Positions 6,760-9,978 of a stretch of 9,978 nt of DNA are shown piece by piece. The notes under the pieces were generated by a model, which ran no database searches, was not told the DNA's origin, and saw nothing but the letters and a program-made list of their open reading frames with translations. Location of the stretch: contig PEWI01000069.1 of the NCBI GenBank assembly GCA_002779555.1, forward strand, positions 1 through 9,978, read 5' to 3'. The position numbers and the translations under genes are program-made. Positions within the stretch are counted from its first letter, which is position 1, and each line of letters begins with the position of its first letter. Source of the stretch: Candidatus Bathyarchaeota archaeon CG07_land_8_20_14_0_80_47_9 (lineage in GTDB: Archaea; Thermoproteota; Bathyarchaeia; Bathyarchaeales; Bathycorpusculaceae).

Positions 6760-7368
6760 CTAATCCCGAGAGAGCATTCGCCCTAGCATGACAGAGCATG
6801 CAACCGCAACAGAAAAAGCCGGAATGAAAACAATCGGATTGATAACAGACTGCACAAGGTCCCATGCAATGGTCATGTATGACAAGGCTATTATGAATGC
6901 CAGCACGCAGATTTTGGCTTTAATACCGCCTAGTCTAGATGTGGGTGCCCCTTGATTCATCATGGAGTGCAGGAGACTTAGCGCTTCTTTTACTTGTTGG
7001 TCTGTGGCAAGAATCACAAGATTTTTGTCACTGTCTCGGAACTTGAAACCTGAAAGTGTGTATCTCTGTAACTCCCAAGGCCTTTTCTTTGGCAAGATCC
7101 TGACAATATTGCTTTTCTCCATTTTCTTTAGAATCGTTTGGATTTTACGAATGAATTGTATGTCATTTGTTTTTTCCTCGCCATATAGCCTTTTTATTAT
7201 TTCTTTTACGTCTGGAAAACTCAGTTCCAGTTGGAAAGATGCAATTGCTTTGGCAAGGTGATATTGGTATTCGCCTTCTCGCAACCGTATGTTACCGTTT
7301 TCATAGTCAGCGCCTAGAGCCTCCTGCAAAAATCGCATTTCGTCCAGTGTCAACTTATGCTGAGACAA
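6760..7368 (-). CDS. Winged-helix protein with two C-terminal membrane helices
   Basis: I do not recognise a named family. The 202-residue product (from TTG 7368) has a charged, helical N-terminal part (1-46), a winged-helix-like domain (about 47-115: helix IASFQLELSFPDVKEII, helix IQFIRKIQTILKKMEKSNIV, wing RILPKKRPWELQRYTLSG), a linker, and two hydrophobic segments (about 152-170 AKICVLAFIIALSYMTIAW and 177-195 NPIVFIPAFSVAVACSVML) ending in MLSRD. This fits a DNA-binding protein tethered to the membrane with the N-terminus in the cytoplasm. AGGAGA lies six bases before TTG 7368, and a likely TATA element (7423-7430) predicts transcription near 7401; an ATG at 7407 would add 13 residues but would lie upstream of that start. 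The beta-helix gene follows 65 bases downstream on the same strand, so the two may be expressed together. Confidence 0.7.
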   Translation of the reverse strand: MSQHKLTLDEMRFLQEALGADYENGNIRLREGEYQYHLAKAIASFQLELSFPDVKEIIKRLYGEEKTNDIQFIRKIQTILKKMEKSNIVRILPKKRPWELQRYTLSGFKFRDSDKNLVILATDQQVKEALSLLHSMMNQGAPTSRLGGIKAKICVLAFIIALSYMTIAWDLVQSVINPIVFIPAFSVAVACSVMLGRMLSRD

Positions 7369-7422
7369 AGTCTGTCTCCTTTTCAATAGTTTCAGTTGAA
7401 AGAACATAAAAACGCTTCGCGT

Positions 7423-7430
7423 AAGATATT
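7423..7430 (-). promoter_or_regulatory. Possible TATA box for the membrane winged-helix gene
   Basis: AATATCTT on the minus strand, preceded by a seven-A run (7432-7438), resembles an archaeal TATA box with an A-rich upstream recognition element. It would give a leader of about 33 bases containing AGGAGA and ending at TTG 7368. The rest of the divergent gap (7369-7500) shows a small dyad, ACGC-TTC-GCGT at 7412-7422. Confidence 0.35.
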
Positions 7431-7500
7431 GTTTTTTTCATCTCTTTCAACCGAGTCTACGGACAAAACCCCTATTCTTTTCAATGCCAATAGATAGTTG

Positions 7501-7914
7501 ATGGGGTCTACGATGGCAAATTATACAAAGGAGCTTGGCTTGACTTCTTTGTTTGTTCATAACAAATATAGAAGTAACATCGAACTTATAGGTTTGATAC
7601 TAGAGGCTGTAAAGAATAATGATATTACTCGATATCCTCTTATGAGGTATACAAGCATCAACTATTCACAGCTCAAGAAGTACTTAGGACGCCTTACTGA
7701 AATCGGCTTCATCGAAACCCATGAGAAAGACGGCCAAGTCTTATACCGAGCAAGCGAGAAGGGCTTTGACTTTTTGAGGCAATATTACGTCTTGCTAGGG
7801 ATGCTGCTCAACACGTACACGAGAAACAAACCACCTGAGGCCATCTGTCAGGAGGCCAAATGCCACTCTCCGAAAGAACGACAATCCTTCACCACACGCT
7901 TCGCAGCTCCCTAG
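7501..7914 (+). CDS. Small winged-helix regulator, HTH_45-like
   Basis: Probable cytoplasmic DNA-binding protein of 137 residues. The core (about 23-95) follows the HTH_45 pattern common in archaea: KYRSNIELIGLILEAVKNN (helix 1), then NYSQLKKYLGRLTEIGFIE (recognition-helix region), a wing with VLYRASEKG and a final helix FDFLRQYYVLLGML. The tail has two cysteines (116 and 121, C-x4-C) and many basic residues and is not typical of the domain. Start choice is uncertain: ATG 7501, ATG 7513 or TTG 7498. A weak CTATTCTT about 25 bases upstream would suit a leaderless start at 7501; no clear ribosome site is seen. It is divergent from the membrane winged-helix gene, which suggests a shared control region. 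The target is unknown. Confidence 0.8.
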   Translation: MGSTMANYTKELGLTSLFVHNKYRSNIELIGLILEAVKNNDITRYPLMRYTSINYSQLKKYLGRLTEIGFIETHEKDGQVLYRASEKGFDFLRQYYVLLGMLLNTYTRNKPPEAICQEAKCHSPKERQSFTTRFAAP

Positions 7915-7963
7915 CATCAATAGTCGTAAACGATTACCCTTCTCCTAAGATTCATGTTCAGAA

Positions 7964-7991
7964 CGTTTTCAAATTCACCGTTTTCAAACTC
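7964..7991 (+). repeat. CGTTTTCAAAYTC direct repeat
   Basis: CGTTTTCAAATTC at 7964-7976 and CGTTTTCAAACTC at 7979-7991 differ at one base and start 15 bases apart. They lie upstream of the likely purM TATA element and downstream of the winged-helix regulator gene. They may form a two-site operator, or may be chance in A/T-rich sequence. Confidence 0.35.
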
Positions 7992-8033
7992 TGCCTCTAG
8001 AGAAGATCGTTGCTACCGCGAGATTCGCAAAGA

Positions 8034-8089
8034 TTCATATTTCTGCACATGAGAATGGCTAACGACCTGTATAATGAAGGGGGAAGGCG
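8034..8089 (+). promoter_or_regulatory. Likely purM promoter and ribosome site
   Basis: TTCATATTTC (8034-8043), preceded by GCAAAGA, is TATA-like and predicts transcription from about 8065. GGGGGAAGG (8079-8087) is a purine-rich ribosome site just before TTG at 8090. An in-frame TGA at 8075-8077 excludes an earlier purM start. Confidence 0.4.
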
Positions 8090-9169
8090 TTGACTCAGAA
8101 ATTCACTTATGCCAAGGCTGGTGTCGACAGAGAATTAAGAACTGATTCCAAGAAAGCGTTGAAGATTTTGAAGAGAACCTATAAGTTCAGCAAGTATGGC
8201 GAAGTTATCGAGTTGCCCTACGGAAACATCTTCCCTTGCGGCGGAAATCGCTACTTGGATTTGGCCATTGAAGGCGTCGGCACAAAAGTGCTGATTGCAC
8301 AGTTGGCTGAGAAATATGACACCATCGGGATTGACGGCGTCGCCATGGCCGTTAACGACGTTATACGGTCAGGTGCCAAACCTTTGGCGATTTCGGACAA
8401 CATTCATGCCCAGATCTCGGAACCTGCCTTGGTCGAGGAATGGATGAAGGGAATAGCACACGGAGCGGCTGACGCTGAGTGCATAGTGCCGAGCGGCGAG
8501 ATTGGAGACGTTTCCGAATTGATAAGAGGACTGAGTGAAAGCAAGGGTTTCGACATGGTCGTGTCGGCAATAGGCGAAGTCTCGCGTGACAAGATAATCT
8601 CTGGAAGAAACGTAAAACCAAGCGACTCCATCATAGGTCTGCGAAGCTCCGGTCTCCATAGCAATGGCATTTCGCTTGCGAGAAAAGTGCTCTTCAAACA
8701 GTGGGGTGGAAAATACGAGCCCCACGATGTGCCAGATGGGTTGGAAAGAGAAATAGTGTTCGAAGTCTTGGAGCCAACCAGAATCTACGTTAGACCGTTG
8801 CTCAAGGTTGCTGAAGAACTTGAAGTGAAAGCCGCAGTGCACATCACAGGCGATGCATACCTGAAGTTTGGCAGATTAGCAAGATTCTCGAAGCGCATAG
8901 GTTTTGAATTCGACAATTTTAGACCGCAACCAGTCTTTAGGCTGCTTCAGGAAACCGCACGTCAACTCGGCGGCCGCACAACGGACGAAGAGATGTTCAG
9001 AACGTTTAACATGGGTTGGGGCTTTGCAATAATCGTTGACAAGGCGGCTACTAACAAAGCAGTTGATGTTCTGCAGAAGGCAGGGGCCCAGTCTGAACAG
9101 ATAGGCCAAGTAACAATTTCTGAAGAAGTTAGAATTCTCTATAACAAGAGGAAGATTATTCTGAAATAA
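8090..9169 (+). CDS. purM: Phosphoribosylformylglycinamidine cyclo-ligase (AIR synthetase)
   Basis: Cytoplasmic enzyme of de novo purine synthesis: it converts FGAM to aminoimidazole ribonucleotide with ATP. The 359 residues match the family length of about 340-360. Visible family blocks are YAKAGVDRE (7-15), EGVGTKVLIAQLAEKYDTIG (61-80; the ATP-binding segment, usually DGVGTK), IDGVAMAVNDVIRSGAKPL (81-99), PSGEIGDVSELI (134-145), RSSGLHSNGISLARK (185-199), HITGDAYLKF (251-260) and FNMGWGF (306-312). HITGD replaces the HITGG common in bacteria. Start is TTG behind GGGGGAAGG, with an in-frame stop directly upstream. purS follows after 57 bases and has its own promoter. Confidence 0.95.
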   Translation: MTQKFTYAKAGVDRELRTDSKKALKILKRTYKFSKYGEVIELPYGNIFPCGGNRYLDLAIEGVGTKVLIAQLAEKYDTIGIDGVAMAVNDVIRSGAKPLAISDNIHAQISEPALVEEWMKGIAHGAADAECIVPSGEIGDVSELIRGLSESKGFDMVVSAIGEVSRDKIISGRNVKPSDSIIGLRSSGLHSNGISLARKVLFKQWGGKYEPHDVPDGLEREIVFEVLEPTRIYVRPLLKVAEELEVKAAVHITGDAYLKFGRLARFSKRIGFEFDNFRPQPVFRLLQETARQLGGRTTDEEMFRTFNMGWGFAIIVDKAATNKAVDVLQKAGAQSEQIGQVTISEEVRILYNKRKIILK

Positions 9170-9193
9170 TTGTTTGCCTCTTTGATGACAAAA

Positions 9194-9229
9194 GCGCTTA
9201 AATCCCTTTGAATTCAAGCATAAACTATG
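9194..9229 (+). promoter_or_regulatory. Leaderless-type promoter of purS
   Basis: GCGCTTAAATCC holds TTAAAT at 9198-9203, centred about 26 bases before the ATG at 9227, with an A-rich element (ACAAAAG) just upstream. This is the spacing expected when archaeal transcription starts at or next to the start codon. No ribosome site is seen between the TATA element and the ATG, which agrees with a leaderless mRNA. T-rich bases at 9170-9185 may end the purM transcript. Confidence 0.6.
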
Positions 9230-9478
9230 AGATACCAGTTGAAAATTGAAGTCAGCCTGAAGCCGGGGCACAGCGACCCTGAGGGCCAAACTACGGCACG
9301 TTTGTTGAAAGAGCTTGGTTACAGGGTTGAAACTGTCAACGTAAGTAAGGTTTACAGTCTAGTTCTAAGAGCGGAGTCGAGGAAAGAAGCGGAAAGCAAG
9401 GCTGAAGAGATGTGCAAGAGGCTTCTCGCAAACCCAACGAAAGACAATTATGACATTGTCGTTGGCGAAGAAAAATGA
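9227..9478 (+). CDS. purS: Phosphoribosylformylglycinamidine synthase subunit PurS
   Basis: Small subunit of the FGAM synthase complex. In organisms with a short PurL, PurS is known to bridge PurL and the glutaminase PurQ and to help ammonia transfer. The 83 residues match the family's usual 80-85. The pattern is typical: beta strand YQLKIEVSLKPGHSDPEGQT, helix ARLLKELGY, strand VETVNVSKVYSLVLRA, helix EAESKAEEMCKRLLANP, and the end YDIVVGEE. ATG 9227 starts at the family N-terminus. The stop overlaps the purL start (ATGA, 9475-9478), so the two subunits are probably translationally coupled. Confidence 0.95.
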   Translation: MRYQLKIEVSLKPGHSDPEGQTTARLLKELGYRVETVNVSKVYSLVLRAESRKEAESKAEEMCKRLLANPTKDNYDIVVGEEK

Positions 9479-9978
9479 CTGCAGGCGTCTACACCCGCAG
9501 AAAGAAGGAATTTCCGCTCTTTGAAATAAGCGTTCTTCAGGCTTCAGATCAGCAACTTCTAGAAATCAGCCGCGAACTCGGCATCGGTCTAAGCCTGAAG
9601 GAAATGAAAGCTGTCCAAGCCTACTTCAGGGGAAAAAAGCGAAACCCCACAGATGTGGAGCTTCAAACCATAGGGCAAACATGGTCAGAGCACTGTTTCC
9701 ACAAAACGTTCAAGGGCAAAATAAAGATGGATGGGAGGCATATCGACAGTCTCTTCAAGACCTACATTGCAAGGGCTACTAGGCAAATCAATCCGCGCTG
9801 GTGCTTTTCGGTTTTTGAAGATAACGCAGGAATAGTTGAGTTTGACAAGGGCTACGGCATAGCAGTCAAGATTGAAACCCACAACCACCCATCCGCGGTA
9901 GAGCCTTTCGGCGGCGCAGCAACAGGCGTGGGCGGAGTGATCCGTGACATCTTGGGCGTATGGGCTGACCCAATTGCG
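9475..9978 (+). CDS. purL: Phosphoribosylformylglycinamidine synthase subunit PurL, partial (N-terminal 168 residues)
   Basis: Large catalytic subunit of FGAM synthase, which amidates FGAR to FGAM with ATP and ammonia. Only the first 168 codons are in the window; small-type PurL is about 720-780 residues. Seen are WSEHCFHKTF (70-79), KIETHNHPSAVEPFGGAATG (132-151; nucleotide-binding and catalytic region with the conserved H-N-H) and GVGGVIRDILGVWADPIA (151-168). The last block usually reads MGARPIA in bacteria, so VWADPIA is a variant. The ATG overlaps the purS stop by four bases. A short leading segment before the PurL domain and the presence of purS show this is the multi-subunit form, not the large fused enzyme. 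Confidence 0.95.
   Translation, partial: MTAGVYTRRKKEFPLFEISVLQASDQQLLEISRELGIGLSLKEMKAVQAYFRGKKRNPTDVELQTIGQTWSEHCFHKTFKGKIKMDGRHIDSLFKTYIARATRQINPRWCFSVFEDNAGIVEFDKGYGIAVKIETHNHPSAVEPFGGAATGVGGVIRDILGVWADPIA

Larger units (their letters stand above)
7915..8089 (+). other. Intergenic region before purM
   Basis: This 175-base gap contains no convincing gene. It begins with a short dyad TAGTCGTAAACGATTA (7921-7936) just after the regulator's stop, followed by a pyrimidine-rich stretch. It then carries a 13-base direct repeat (separate entry), a likely purM promoter and a purine-rich ribosome site. A 14-codon ATG reading frame (8049-8093) ends across the purM start; there is no independent evidence that it is translated. 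Confidence 0.5.

Noticed and set aside
7921..7936. Intrinsic terminator after the HTH_45-like gene
   Set aside because: TAGTCGTAAACGATTA forms only a short stem with a tiny loop and is followed by C-rich sequence, not a T-run.
8369..8842. Minus-strand frames opposite purM
   Set aside because: They are shadows of a strongly conserved gene; no domain or start signal supports them.
9685..9888. 67-codon minus-strand frame opposite purL
   Set aside because: It covers the conserved WSEHC and ETHNHP region of purL and has no features of its own.
1..9978. tRNA, rRNA, insertion sequence or attachment site
   Set aside because: No cloverleaf, rRNA segment, transposase or flanking inverted/direct repeats were seen by eye; a covariance-model search was not possible here.

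Overview
The window reads as archaeal, most likely Thermoproteota and plausibly Bathyarchaeia. The signs are a three-subunit ferredoxin-dependent 2-oxoacid oxidoreductase, a small PurL with a separate PurS, a TldD/TldE pair, an HTH_45-like winged-helix regulator, a NosD-type beta-helix surface protein, repeated TTG starts behind GGTGA- or AGGAG-like ribosome sites, and a leaderless-type promoter in front of purS. The lineage is inferred from gene content alone; no rRNA, tRNA or phylogenetic marker is present.

Layout: (1) 1-2461, minus strand: tldD followed by tldE in a 4-base ATGA overlap; tldE runs off the left edge. (2) 2462-2565: divergent control region containing two near-identical 10-base boxes 21 bases apart and a hairpin that buries the korA ribosome site. 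(3) 2566-5058, plus strand: korA-korB-korC with overlapping ends, encoding a thiamine-diphosphate/iron-sulfur oxidoreductase; no ferredoxin (delta) subunit is present. (4) 5138-7368, minus strand: a secreted, membrane-anchored beta-helix protein, preceded by a winged-helix protein with two C-terminal membrane helices. (5) 7501-7914, plus strand: a small soluble winged-helix regulator, divergent from group 4. (6) 8090-9978, plus strand: purM, purS and the start of purL, three steps of de novo purine synthesis; purS-purL overlap by ATGA and purS has its own promoter.

How the genes work together: TldD/TldE form one protease complex. KorABC form one enzyme linking 2-oxoacid oxidation to acyl-CoA and reduced ferredoxin. 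PurL and PurS make FGAM, probably with a PurQ outside the window, and PurM closes the ring to AIR. The middle block (surface protein, membrane-tethered winged-helix protein, soluble winged-helix protein) is the least explained part and the best candidate for something undescribed, perhaps envelope sensing linked to surface-protein expression; this is inference from gene order and topology.

No mobile element, CRISPR array, RNA gene or gene-free stretch above 300 bases is seen. Five of the eight genes whose 5' end lies in the window and was assigned with some confidence appear to begin with TTG, so start assignment needs care.
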